A stretch of DNA of 64,000 nt from Haloarchaeobius litoreus (lineage in GTDB: Archaea; Halobacteriota; Halobacteria; Halobacteriales; Natrialbaceae), in NCBI RefSeq assembly GCF_024495425.1, contig NZ_JANHJR010000001.1:248001-312000 (forward strand). Direction: 5' to 3'. Below, piece by piece: positions 44,467 to 53,032 of the stretch. Numbering within the stretch: the stretch's first letter is position 1; each line of letters begins with the position of its first letter. Both the position numbers and the translations under genes were made by a program. The notes under the pieces were generated by a model. It saw only the letters and a list, made by a program, of their open reading frames with translations. It ran no database searches and was not told the origin of the DNA.

Positions 44467-44979
44467 ATGGCGAAGTACTCGACGGGTGACTCGTCGGGTG
44501 GCGGCGACGGGGACACCTGCGAACTCTGCGGTGCGGCCAGCGACCGACTCCGGATGGCGAACGTCGCCGGAGCGGAACTGGAGGTCTGTCCCGACTGCGC
44601 CCCGCACGACGACGCCCAGAAGACTACGAGCGGTTCCAGCGGCGACGGCAGCAGCCGCGACCGCGGCGAGCGCAAGCGTACCGCCGCCCGGAACACGGCC
44701 CGCACCTCCAACTGGGACGGCGACACCTCCCACTGGGAGGAGGGCGGCACGAACTACGACGACGACCAGCTGCCCTACCTCGTCACGGACTACGGCAAGC
44801 TGCTGACCGAGGCCCGCCAGGACGCCGGCCTCCAGCGAGACGAGCTCGCCGAGGAACTGGACACCGACGAGGCCGACATCATCGCTGTCGAACAGGGCCG
44901 GGCGGCGCGTGCCGGCATCGGCGGCGGCCTCATCGCGAAGCTCGAAGACAGGCTCGACGTGCAGCTCTCCGAATCCTGA
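44467..44979 (+). CDS. Archaeal multiprotein bridging factor 1 (aMBF1)
   Basis: This 170-residue protein has an N-terminal zinc ribbon (CELC at about 18-21 and CPDC at 41-44), a flexible Ser/Arg/Gly linker, and a C-terminal helix-turn-helix of the Cro/C1 type (YGKLLTEARQDAGLQRDELAEELDTDEADIIAVEQGR). aMBF1 associates with transcription and translation machinery. The start MAKYSTGDSSGG follows a TTCAAAT box by 24-30 bases. Confidence 0.92.
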   Translation: MAKYSTGDSSGGGDGDTCELCGAASDRLRMANVAGAELEVCPDCAPHDDAQKTTSGSSGDGSSRDRGERKRTAARNTARTSNWDGDTSHWEEGGTNYDDDQLPYLVTDYGKLLTEARQDAGLQRDELAEELDTDEADIIAVEQGRAARAGIGGGLIAKLEDRLDVQLSES

Positions 44980-45276
44980 GTTTGGGTCTTCGATCAGCGA
45001 TCCAGTTCTGTGGCAGGTGAGAGACCGGGACGCGTCCCCCGAAAGGAGTCGACCGTTGTATAGCTGCACCTGACGTGGCGCTACCAGTGCGTGTTTCTCA
45101 CCCTTTGTCAATAACTGCGTGTTGGATACAGAGGATGCAGTTAGAAACCGACTTTCCTTCGTTTCGACGTCTGTTCGCTGAATGTGCTGATAGACCGAGC
45201 ATGCGAATCTACCGTGTTCCTCCCCACCGAGGACACTAGGAACATACCCCACGAGAAGAGTGCGTCAGCAGTTGAA

Positions 45277-45678
45277 TCACGCAACAGTTCGGTAACGTCG
45301 CCGCAGTAGAAATCCAGCAACAGGGAGCGCGACGATCTCTGTTATCACTAGCACCACAAGGAGTTCGATTCCGAAGGATAGCACCAGAATTGCAGTCGGT
45401 ACGGCTCCAACCACGACCGGGAGTGCGAGATGCACTCGGTCGTTGAAAGGGCCGAACATCGTGATGAGCGAGACTGAAACGAGGCTGGCAACAGCCACGA
45501 TCAATAGACCACCGCCAATCAGCGCGGCGATGAGGAATCCGAGAAGTGCGAGGCCAGTACCGTCCGCTGCGCCGGGTGCGTCGGCAGGGACGGCAGTTGG
45601 TGAGGCAGACTGCGCCGCAACAGTTGTGGAACACGCAAAAACGACAAGGACGGCGCGGAGGGGCTTCCAATTATGCAT
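45277..45678 (-). CDS. Lower-GC membrane protein, unrecognised
   Basis: This 133-residue protein has a cleavable-looking signal peptide (AVLVVFACSTTVAAQSAS), a Pro/Ala spacer, and three hydrophobic helices from about residue 42 to the C-terminus (RRRYRTVA). An ATTTATGG box (minus strand, about 45715-45708) lies 30-38 bases upstream. GC is visibly lower than in neighbours, hinting at transfer. I do not recognise it. The 297 bases downstream (44980-45276) are also lower in GC and hold nothing I can call. Confidence 0.55.
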   Translation of the reverse strand: MHNWKPLRAVLVVFACSTTVAAQSASPTAVPADAPGAADGTGLALLGFLIAALIGGGLLIVAVASLVSVSLITMFGPFNDRVHLALPVVVGAVPTAILVLSFGIELLVVLVITEIVALPVAGFLLRRRYRTVA

Positions 45679-45909
45679 CGTTCTACGGGCGGTGGACGCA
45701 CGTGCCCCATAAATGTCTTCTCTGTATCTACCACTTCGGACAATCGAAGCCGGGAGAATCTCTTATGGTCGATTCGCGCTCTGTACTCAGCAGACCTCCC
45801 AGAGAACCACCCGCCGCTGTCGGGGTTCGCAGTGGTCGGTATCCTACCCCTCGTTCACACGGTAACAAAATCCGATTCCCGTTCGTGAATGACAAGGAGG
45901 CCGACGTTC

Positions 45910-47157
45910 TCAGTCGTAGAGCGGGTTCGCGTCGCAGAGCTCCGCGACGGTCGCCTCGACGTCCGTCTTCACCGACTCGTCCTCGGGCGAGTCGACGACC
46001 TGTGCGATGCAGTCCGCGACGACGCGGATGTCGTCCTCGTCGAAGCCACGGGTCGTCAGCGCGGGCGTCCCGATGCGGATGCCGGAGGGGTTGAACGCCG
46101 AGCGCGTCTCGCCGGGGACGGTGTTCGCGTTCAGGACGATACCGGTGTCCTCCAGGGCCTCCTCGGCGTCGCCGCCGGTGGTGTCCGGGTGCGACGGTCG
46201 GAGGTCGACGAGCACGAGGTGGTTATCGGTGCCCCCCGAGACGAGGCTGAAGCCGTGCTCCTGGAGCTGGTCGGCGAGCGCCCGCGCGTTGGCGACGGTC
46301 TGCTCGGCGTACTCCTCGAACGAGGGGTCGAGGGCCTCCTTGAAGCCGACGGCCTTGCCCGCGATGTTGTGCATGAGCGGGCCGCCCTGCCCGCCCGGGA
46401 AGACGGCCTTGTCGATGTCGTCGGCGTACTCCTCGTCGCACATGACGATGCCGCCGCGGCCGGCGCGGATGGTCTTGTGCGTCGAGCCGGTGACGAAGTC
46501 GGCGACACCGACCGGCGAGGGGTGTGCGCCGCCGGCGACGAGCCCGGTGATGTGGGCGATGTCGGCGAGATGCAGTGCGTCCGCGGCGTCGGCGGCCGCC
46601 TGGATGCGCTCCCAGTCGACCGTGCGCGGGTACGCGGAGTAGCCCGAGACGACCATGTCCGGCTCGAACTCCTCGGCCATCGCGTGGAGCTCGTCGTAGT
46701 CGATGTAGCCGGTGTCGGTGTCGACCTCGTAGGATTCGACCTCGTAGAGCTGCCCGGTGAAGTTGGCGGGGTGGCCGTGGCTGAGGTGGCCGCCGTGGCT
46801 CAACTCCATCGAGAGGATCCTGTCGCCGGGTTCGAGCATCGCGAAGTAGACCGCCTGGTTGGCCTGCGTGCCGGAGTGGGGCTGGACGTTGACGTGCTCG
46901 GCACCCCAGAGCTCCTCGGCGCGCTCGATGGCCAGGTTCTCCACCTTGTCGGCGTACTCGCAGCCGCCGTAGTAGCGCTTTCCGGGGTAGCCCTCGGCGT
47001 ACTTGTTCGTCAGGGCGGAGCCCTGTGCCTCCAGGACGGCCTCGGAGACGTGATTCTCGCTGGCGATCATCGCCAGCGTCTCGTTCTGGCGTGTGACCTC
47101 GCCTGAGAGGGCGTCTGCGACCGCCGGGTCGACCTCGCGGACGTGCTCGTAGTCCAT
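45910..47157 (-). CDS. glyA: Serine hydroxymethyltransferase
   Basis: This 415-residue PLP enzyme interconverts serine and glycine while charging tetrahydrofolate with a one-carbon unit. The PLP lysine lies in TGSTHKTIRAGRGG near residue 226. Other signatures are ETLAMIASENHVSEAV, NKYAEGYPGKRYYGGCEY and VQPHSGTQANQAVY. The start MDYEHVREVDP is preceded by a CACTTATG box (minus strand, around 47190-47183). It supplies the substrate for FolD encoded at 4.8 kb. Confidence 0.97.
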   Translation of the reverse strand: MDYEHVREVDPAVADALSGEVTRQNETLAMIASENHVSEAVLEAQGSALTNKYAEGYPGKRYYGGCEYADKVENLAIERAEELWGAEHVNVQPHSGTQANQAVYFAMLEPGDRILSMELSHGGHLSHGHPANFTGQLYEVESYEVDTDTGYIDYDELHAMAEEFEPDMVVSGYSAYPRTVDWERIQAAADAADALHLADIAHITGLVAGGAHPSPVGVADFVTGSTHKTIRAGRGGIVMCDEEYADDIDKAVFPGGQGGPLMHNIAGKAVGFKEALDPSFEEYAEQTVANARALADQLQEHGFSLVSGGTDNHLVLVDLRPSHPDTTGGDAEEALEDTGIVLNANTVPGETRSAFNPSGIRIGTPALTTRGFDEDDIRVVADCIAQVVDSPEDESVKTDVEATVAELCDANPLYD

Positions 47158-47280
47158 GCGAGAAGACCCGACCGGTTCGGGCATAAGTGTACTCGTCTCC
47201 GGGCGATACTGCCACCGAATATGTACTCTCGTACGTTTCCCGATACATCTAACTGCTATTAGTTACATCTACCAACGCGA

Positions 47281-49341
47281 ATGATAGAGTGGGAGGTGAC
47301 GTCCACGGGGCTCCGGGTCGTCGACCCTGGGAACTCGGAGTTCACGGTCGAGGGTCCGAACCTCTCGGTGACCGGTGACGGCGTCTCGCTCCCGCGACCG
47401 GTCGACGCCACGCTCTCCTGTCGAACCGACGAGGTCCGTTTCCCCATCTCGGTGGTGTACGTCGCCTCGGAGTCGAGCGATGCCACCTACGAGCTCGAGA
47501 ACGACACCGGCCCGCTCGAGCTCCCGACCGGGGAGTACATCGTCGACCTCGACACCGACATCAAGACGTACCTGCGCGCGGACGGGCCGCTCGCCATCTC
47601 GAAGACGCCGGACTTCGAGGAGGTCGTCGTCAGCTTCGCCGAGGAGACGGACGTGACCCTCGGCTTCCGGAGCCGGAACGTCCGGCCGTCGGGGCGGATC
47701 GTCGTCCCGCCGACGCCGAAGGGGCTGGCCGTCGCGCTCAGCCACCTGCCGTCGTCGCACAAGACCACCGCGCCGGACCGGACGTATCCGACGTTGCGGG
47801 GACACCCGCCGCTCGTCGAGACGGGCGACACCGTCGAGGTGTCCTCGACCATCAGGGACGCGACGCCGGACGTCGGTATCGAACTGCTCGTCCCGCCGTC
47901 GTTCGAGGAGCTGTACGTCACCGCCCCGCTCGCGTACTACCTGCAGGCGGATGTGGAGACGGTACCGGACATCGAGGCCCCGATGCTGTGTGCGCCCGGG
48001 GCGGGCATCCGTCACGAGCTCGGGACGATGCCGGACCTGGAACGGCGGGTAACCCGGGTCCTCCGGAAGACGTTCTTCCTCGACTGTCTGGTCCGCAACG
48101 CCGGGCCGTACGGGACGAACCTCGCCGAGGAGAGCCTGCTCGACGCGCTCGGCCTCGATGCCGAGTCACTGTACCACGGGAGTCCGGTCGACCGTCTCGA
48201 AACCTACCTCGACGTCCCCTATGCAGCGCTCGAACACAGGCTGCCCGACTGGCACCTCTCGATGTACGTCGAGCCGAGCGCCGACACGCTGGAGACCATC
48301 CCGTTCCTGCTGCACGACCTCGCGGCCATCTACATGCCCCGGACGTCGGAGCTGGAGGGGTCGGAACTGGTCGAGCGGTCGCTCGACGACTTCTACCGGG
48401 CGACCGGCCCCGGCGAGGTCGCGTCCGTCGATGTCGTCAAGCCCGAGCTCCGTGCGGGTCGGGTCCACGGCTGGCTGGCCGATGGCGTCCCCATCGACGT
48501 GTTCAAGTGCACGCCGGCGGCGTACCGGAACCGGCTGTCGGTGCTCGACCGGCAGCACGAGACCGCCGAGGTGACCGTCGTACTCAACGACGAGAAGATG
48601 GACGACGAGCACATCGACGTGGGCCGCATCTACCGGGAGCACGCGGCGGACCTCCCGCTGTCGGTGAACGTCGTCGACCACCTCGGCACTGTCGCGCTCG
48701 CCCGCGTGCTCGAGGACGACAACGACTTCGTCCACTACATCGGACACTGCGAGACGGAGGGGCTGCGCTGTCCCGACGGCTACCTCTCCGCCAGCAGCCT
48801 CTCGTCGTGTGGCACCCAGACGTTCTTCCTGAACGCGTGTGGCTCGTTCCACGAGGGGATGGAGCTCGTCGAGAAGGGGGCAGTCGCGGGCGGGGTCACG
48901 TTCACGCAGGTGCTCAACGACCACGCGGTGAAGGTCGGTTCGGCGTTCGCACGCCTGCTCATCCACGGGTTCAGCTTCGAGCGGGCACTCCGCATCGCGC
49001 GCCGTCGGATCATGATGGGCAAGGACTACGCCGTCGTCGGCGACGGCACCTACACCCTGACCCAGACGACGAACCGGCTGCCGACGACCGCCGAGCTGGA
49101 ACGGCTGGACGACGACCGGTTCTTCCTCACGTTCGACCAGTTCTCGCTCCAGCACGCCGGCAGCTACTACCACCCGTACATCGAAGGGAACGAGTACTCC
49201 TACCTCTGTGGCAACGAGTCGGAGTTCGCGCTGTCGAAGCCGGCGCTGCTCGACTTCCTCGAACGGGCGGACACGTCTGTCATCTTCGACGGGGAGTTCT
49301 GCTGGTCCGACGACCTCTACGTCCAGCTAGCGAACGAGTAA
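47281..49341 (+). CDS. Caspase-like (CHAT-type) protein with large N-terminal region
   Basis: This 686-residue protein has a C-terminal region that looks like a clan CD cysteine peptidase. FVHYIGHCETEG contains His485 and His489. SCGTQTFFLNACGSFHEGM contains Cys520, each after a hydrophobic strand. The segment AVAGGVTFTQVLNDHAVKVGSAFARLLIHGFSFERALRIARRRIM fits the strand-helix order after the active site in CHAT domains. The first 400 residues, rich in beta strands at the start, are not recognised. No TPR, gasdermin or obvious partner gene adjoins it. The gene is divergent from glyA and tandem with tbsP. Protease activity is inferred. Confidence 0.75.
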   Translation: MIEWEVTSTGLRVVDPGNSEFTVEGPNLSVTGDGVSLPRPVDATLSCRTDEVRFPISVVYVASESSDATYELENDTGPLELPTGEYIVDLDTDIKTYLRADGPLAISKTPDFEEVVVSFAEETDVTLGFRSRNVRPSGRIVVPPTPKGLAVALSHLPSSHKTTAPDRTYPTLRGHPPLVETGDTVEVSSTIRDATPDVGIELLVPPSFEELYVTAPLAYYLQADVETVPDIEAPMLCAPGAGIRHELGTMPDLERRVTRVLRKTFFLDCLVRNAGPYGTNLAEESLLDALGLDAESLYHGSPVDRLETYLDVPYAALEHRLPDWHLSMYVEPSADTLETIPFLLHDLAAIYMPRTSELEGSELVERSLDDFYRATGPGEVASVDVVKPELRAGRVHGWLADGVPIDVFKCTPAAYRNRLSVLDRQHETAEVTVVLNDEKMDDEHIDVGRIYREHAADLPLSVNVVDHLGTVALARVLEDDNDFVHYIGHCETEGLRCPDGYLSASSLSSCGTQTFFLNACGSFHEGMELVEKGAVAGGVTFTQVLNDHAVKVGSAFARLLIHGFSFERALRIARRRIMMGKDYAVVGDGTYTLTQTTNRLPTTAELERLDDDRFFLTFDQFSLQHAGSYYHPYIEGNEYSYLCGNESEFALSKPALLDFLERADTSVIFDGEFCWSDDLYVQLANE

Positions 49342-49740
49342 CGGGTTCAGGGGCCCGTGTAGGGACTACTTCCGCCGTCGTGGCTGTTCGTCCCGTTGTG
49401 GTTGGAGGCGGGAGGAACACGTTGCATATGCGACTACACCAACCTGTCTCCCAATCTGACTTATAGATTGTGGAGAACCGAGTACTGTCGGTTAGGTATT
49501 ACATACCTTCGACCACCGAAGCGAGACCGCGTGGATCCCTTCGAACCTAAACCTGTAGTCCAGTTGGTTGGTTTTGGGAAGTAAAGTAATTCGGCGTTAT
49601 ATGCTATATCATCCCACGTTACACTCCCTCAATCTTCCTCTCGTTTACATAGGGGCGGAATCAAGAGTGGATTGCCAAGATTTGAGGTTGTGCTGGCCAA
49701 TAAAATTAAGTAGCGCGGGGCCGTTTTGTTGTGCATAGGC

Positions 49741-50559
49741 ATGAGTTCGAATTTACTCGACAGACAGATTGACGATATCCTCCACACCGTGCTGGAGGAT
49801 ACCACGGGCGACGTGTTCGTGGTGAACCCGTCGGCCGACGCGATCGAGGAGTTCGTCCGCGTCGCCACTCGCTTCGAAGGCGAGCTTCCGACGGTCCACA
49901 TGCTCGCGGACGAGCGAACCTTGAAGGACGTCATGGACGACTTCATAGTGGCGTCGAACGCGGCCGACCTCGTCGAGCGGGGCGCGCTCGAGCTCCGCAC
50001 GGTCGAGGAGACCCCGGAGAACTCGCTGCTGGTCACCGAGGACAGCGTCGTCGCACTCGTCACGGCGGGCAACCGTGTCGGTGGGCTGACGACCGAGGAC
50101 GAGGAGTTCGTCACCACAGCGTACGACGCCTACATGGCGTCCTGGGAGGACGCGGAGCCGTTCAAGCTCCGCACGCCGCCGATCTCGCGTGTCCGCGAGT
50201 CGCTGAAGACCGACATCAGCCCGGAGGCGGAGGAGGACTTCACGAACATCCTCAACTCGCTCGAGACCGCTCGCGGCGACGGTGAGGGGCTCGACGAGGT
50301 CACCATCTCGCTGCTCGTCGCCGCGAAGAACGAGGCGCTGCTGTACGACATCAGCAAGTGGGGCGAGGACGTGGGAATCGCCAGCAAGGCAACATTCTCC
50401 CGCACGAAGACGAAGCTCGAGGACATGGGCCTCATCGACACCGAGAAGGTCCCCATCGACGTCGGCCGGCCGCGCCTGCGCCTGAAGATCGGTGACGACC
50501 GCCTGCGCAACGCCGACAACGGGCAGCTCGCGACGGTCGCACAGTCCATCCTCAACTGA
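49741..50559 (+). CDS. tbsP: TbsP-family transcriptional regulator
   Basis: This 272-residue protein (start MSSNLLDRQIDDIL) has an N-terminal half with VNPSADAIEEFVRVATRFEGELPTV and TEDSVVALVTAG. The C-terminal winged helix is YDISKWGEDVGIASKATFSRTKTKLEDMGLIDTEKVPI. It matches the haloarchaeal TbsP family (TrmB suppressor), known in Haloferax to regulate glycolysis-gluconeogenesis genes together with TrmB. TAAAATTAAG at 49701-49710 is the likely promoter. The 400-base gap before it is AT-rich and without a clear gene. Confidence 0.9.
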   Translation: MSSNLLDRQIDDILHTVLEDTTGDVFVVNPSADAIEEFVRVATRFEGELPTVHMLADERTLKDVMDDFIVASNAADLVERGALELRTVEETPENSLLVTEDSVVALVTAGNRVGGLTTEDEEFVTTAYDAYMASWEDAEPFKLRTPPISRVRESLKTDISPEAEEDFTNILNSLETARGDGEGLDEVTISLLVAAKNEALLYDISKWGEDVGIASKATFSRTKTKLEDMGLIDTEKVPIDVGRPRLRLKIGDDRLRNADNGQLATVAQSILN

Positions 50560-50664
50560 TCCGGTCACTCCATTCTTCGGCCGCTACCACCCCAGGAGTG
50601 GCGACGCCCTCGGCGGGGTTTCTGTCCTCGGCGAGAGGGCACCAGGTTGGCCGTTTGCGGTACA

Positions 50665-50670
50665 TTTAAG
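50665..50670 (+). promoter_or_regulatory. Promoter for the candidate small RNA
   Basis: TTTAAG, the same box that precedes the LSm and GNAT genes, sits 24-29 bases before the first hairpin at 50694. No start codon with a usable ORF follows. Confidence 0.55.
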
Positions 50671-50692
50671 AGTCTGGCACCGATTGTTTCAG

Positions 50693-50795
50693 GTGACGCT
50701 TCGCTTGGAGGGCCGAAGCGTCAGCGGGGACCAATTCAGGGCGGCAAGCGACCACGCGGGCCCACTATTCCCGCGTGGTCTGCTTTCCTGTTTCG
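50693..50795 (+). ncRNA. Candidate two-hairpin small RNA
   Basis: Two perfect stem-loops follow a TTTAAG promoter. Stem 1, TGACGCTTCG/CGAAGCGTCA, is at 50694-50703 and 50714-50723 with a 10-base loop. Stem 2, GACCACGCGGG/CCCGCGTGGTC, is at 50750-50760 and 50770-50780 with a 9-base loop. Stem 2 is followed by the T-rich TGCTTTCCTGTTTC, which looks like a terminator. The predicted transcript is about 90-100 bases in the gap between tbsP and the amphi-Trp gene. Strand and ends are inferred from the promoter. It matches no RNA family I know. Confidence 0.5.
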
Positions 50796-50867
50796 AACAG
50801 TAATCCTGGAGCGGCCGCTTCGCCGTGATGCGTCAAAGAACGAGATAGCGAGCCGCAGGGCCGTCGA

Positions 50868-51158
50868 TTACTCGATTGCGAGGTCGCTGGTGTCGCCGGT
50901 ACCACCGGACTGACCTTCGTCCCACTCGAGCTCGAACTCGATGCTGAGTTCGCCCTCGCTTGCGCCCTTGCTCGTCTCCCGTTCGGCCTTGACCTCGAAC
51001 TCGACGCGCTCCGGCGGGTCCATCGTGACCGAGTCGCTGCCGGCGGTGAGCGTCAGGGAGCCGCCGCCGTCGAGCTTGTCCGCGACGGTCCGCAGGTACT
51101 CGGCGACGTCTGCACGGGTCCGCATCGCCTCCGTCTTGAACAGGACTTCTTCTGGCAT
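50868..51158 (-). CDS. Amphi-Trp domain protein
   Basis: This 96-residue protein (start MPEEVLFKTEAMRTRADVAEYL) covers the amphi-Trp domain, with the end-of-domain phrase SIEFELEWDE. Haloarchaea carry several such small proteins; their role is unknown. It converges on the candidate small RNA and diverges from the PadR gene. The upstream 227 bases are AT-rich. Confidence 0.85.
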   Translation of the reverse strand: MPEEVLFKTEAMRTRADVAEYLRTVADKLDGGGSLTLTAGSDSVTMDPPERVEFEVKAERETSKGASEGELSIEFELEWDEGQSGGTGDTSDLAIE

Positions 51159-51341
51159 GCATTCCAATACGTGGCGACACACCATAAGTGTCTCAACTCA
51201 GAGGACATAGACAGATTCCATACAATTTTGCCTGTATCTGCCAGATATCATCTCTATCGGTGAGTTCCTATAGTCACGGGAAACTGGATAAATAAGGCAT
51301 TCGCCCCGGTGAGACACTGAATATGCAGGGCCAGGCCGACA

Positions 51342-51368
51342 TACTTAATAATAGTCGACAATAAATCG
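51342..51368 (+). promoter_or_regulatory. AT-rich promoter region of the PadR gene
   Basis: CTTAATAATAGTCGACAATAAATCG lies 18-45 bases before the ATG at 51386 and includes a short palindrome (GTCGAC) next to the TATA-like TTAATAATA. Autoregulation by PadR is possible. Confidence 0.4.
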
Positions 51369-51385
51369 CGAGCGACGTTCCCCCA

Positions 51386-51658
51386 ATGCACGACCTGACA
51401 GGATTCCAGCGCGATTTACTGTATGTAATCGCCGGGAAAGACGAACCACACGGACTCGCGATCAAGGAAGAGCTAGAGAACTACTACGAGAAGGAGATTC
51501 ACCACGGTCGGCTCTACCCGAACCTCGACACACTCGTCGACAAAGGGCTCGTCGAGAAGGGTCAACGGGACCGGCGGACCAACTTCTACACGCTGACGCG
51601 TCGCGGGCGCAGGGAGATCAGCGCTCGCGACGAGTGGGAGTCGCAGTACGTCGAGTGA
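51386..51658 (+). CDS. PadR-family transcriptional regulator
   Basis: This 90-residue protein is a compact winged helix: LTGFQRDLLYVIAGKDEPHGLAIKEELE, then RLYPNLDTLVDKGLVEKGQRDRRTNFYTLTRRGRRE, the PadR recognition helix and wing. It lacks the long C-terminal helix of larger PadR proteins, which is usual in haloarchaeal versions. Its target may be the neighbouring AI-2E-type transporter or its own promoter; neither is shown. Confidence 0.92.
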   Translation: MHDLTGFQRDLLYVIAGKDEPHGLAIKEELENYYEKEIHHGRLYPNLDTLVDKGLVEKGQRDRRTNFYTLTRRGRREISARDEWESQYVE

Positions 51659-51691
51659 ACAGGCACACGCTCGACGACGAGTGACAGGCAC

Positions 51692-52936
51692 TCACTCGTC
51701 GCTCTCACCCGCAGGGGAGCCACCGGGCACATCTTCTGTTCCAGTCTCCGCGGGCTGGTCCGTCGCCGTCTCGAAGTGCGACGGGTCGACCGCGTAGGGC
51801 TGGACGCGTTCCGCGTTGAGCAGCTCCGGCAGCACCAGCCGAGCGAAGTGGACCGAGAGCACCAGCAGCATCGGTCCGAGGAAGATGCCGTACCAGCCGA
51901 ACAGCAGCGGCCCGAAGATGTACGCGAACATCACCGACCCGACGTGGAGGTTCCGGCCGGAGACGTAGGGACGCAACACGAGGTCGGGGATGACGTCGAC
52001 GATGACGAACGAGACGGAGACGAACAGCACCGGGAACCAGAACACGCCGGTCGGCTCCTCGGTCGCCGCACGGAAGAACAGGAAGGCGGCGACGGGGAAG
52101 TAGACGAGCTTCATCCCGACGACGGGGATGAGGCTGGCAGCCCCGGCGAGCAGCCCGACGAGTGCGGCGTACGGGATGGCCCCACCCTGGGGTGCGTACA
52201 CGTTCAGGAGGCTGTAGGAGATCGCGCCGATGGTGCCGGTGAGAAAGGCGTTGAGGATGTTGCCGAAGAAGATGTTTTTGAAGTCGCGGTCGACGACGCG
52301 GAGGTACGCCGCGAGCACGCCCCGGTCGTCACCGAAGGTGGTCCGGAACCACCGCGAGAGCTTGTGACCGTCCCGGAGCAGGTAGAACGCGATGGCGATC
52401 ATCACGAACACGTGGAGCAGCCCGGTGGTGACGAAGCCGATGTAGCCCTGGGCATCGCTCGCGAGGTTCGTGACGAGGTCGAGCCCCTCCGGGTCCGAGA
52501 GGAGCTGTTCGGGGTTGTTGACCGCCGAGGCGATGTCGAAGTACGGGTCGAGGATGTCGGAGATCTGGTCGACACCGCCGGCGCTCGCGTCGCCGGTGCC
52601 GTCGCCCGTCCCCCCGTCCGCGCCGCCGTTCGCCTGTCGCTCCTGGAGGTTCTCCAGGAACACGTTCAGCTCCTGGAGCCCGATGGCGACGGCGTAGGCG
52701 AGCAGGAGCAGGAACGGCAGTGCGAGGGTGAAGATGGCGACGGTGGCCGCCAGGCTCGGCGGACGGACGCCGCGTCGCCGCATCCGGCGGTAGATCGGGC
52801 GGGTTGCGTAGTAGATGAACACCCCGAAGACGAACGTCCCGACGAACGAGTAGAACACCCAGAACAGGATGGCCCCGAGGGTGAACGCCAGCAGCCACCA
52901 CGCGGCCTCCGAGCGTCGGACGTCGAGGCCTAACAT
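51692..52936 (-). CDS. AI-2E / PerM family transporter
   Basis: This 414-residue membrane protein of the AI-2E exporter family has a helix pair at the N-terminus (AWWLLAFTLGAILFWVFYSF). A Gly/Asp-rich external loop (about 110-135) follows. The C-terminal helices include AALVGLLAGAASLIPVVGMKLVYFP, the family signature. Members export small molecules or exchange Na+ and Li+ for H+. The tail is acidic and Gly/Pro-rich. The gene is divergent from mgtC/sapB and converges with padR. Confidence 0.9.
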   Translation of the reverse strand: MLGLDVRRSEAAWWLLAFTLGAILFWVFYSFVGTFVFGVFIYYATRPIYRRMRRRGVRPPSLAATVAIFTLALPFLLLLAYAVAIGLQELNVFLENLQERQANGGADGGTGDGTGDASAGGVDQISDILDPYFDIASAVNNPEQLLSDPEGLDLVTNLASDAQGYIGFVTTGLLHVFVMIAIAFYLLRDGHKLSRWFRTTFGDDRGVLAAYLRVVDRDFKNIFFGNILNAFLTGTIGAISYSLLNVYAPQGGAIPYAALVGLLAGAASLIPVVGMKLVYFPVAAFLFFRAATEEPTGVFWFPVLFVSVSFVIVDVIPDLVLRPYVSGRNLHVGSVMFAYIFGPLLFGWYGIFLGPMLLVLSVHFARLVLPELLNAERVQPYAVDPSHFETATDQPAETGTEDVPGGSPAGESDE

Positions 52937-53001
52937 ACGTTTGAGAGCGCGGGCAACGGGGAAAAAGGTTCACCGTGATACCTCGCCGTCACGAGGGCAG
53001 G

Positions 53002-53008
53002 TTTTTTA
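53002..53008 (+). promoter_or_regulatory. Leaderless promoter of the MgtC/SapB gene
   Basis: TTTTTTA is placed 25-31 bases before the ATG at 53033. Confidence 0.45.
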
Positions 53009-53032
53009 TCTGGCAACGGGGTACGATGTGGG

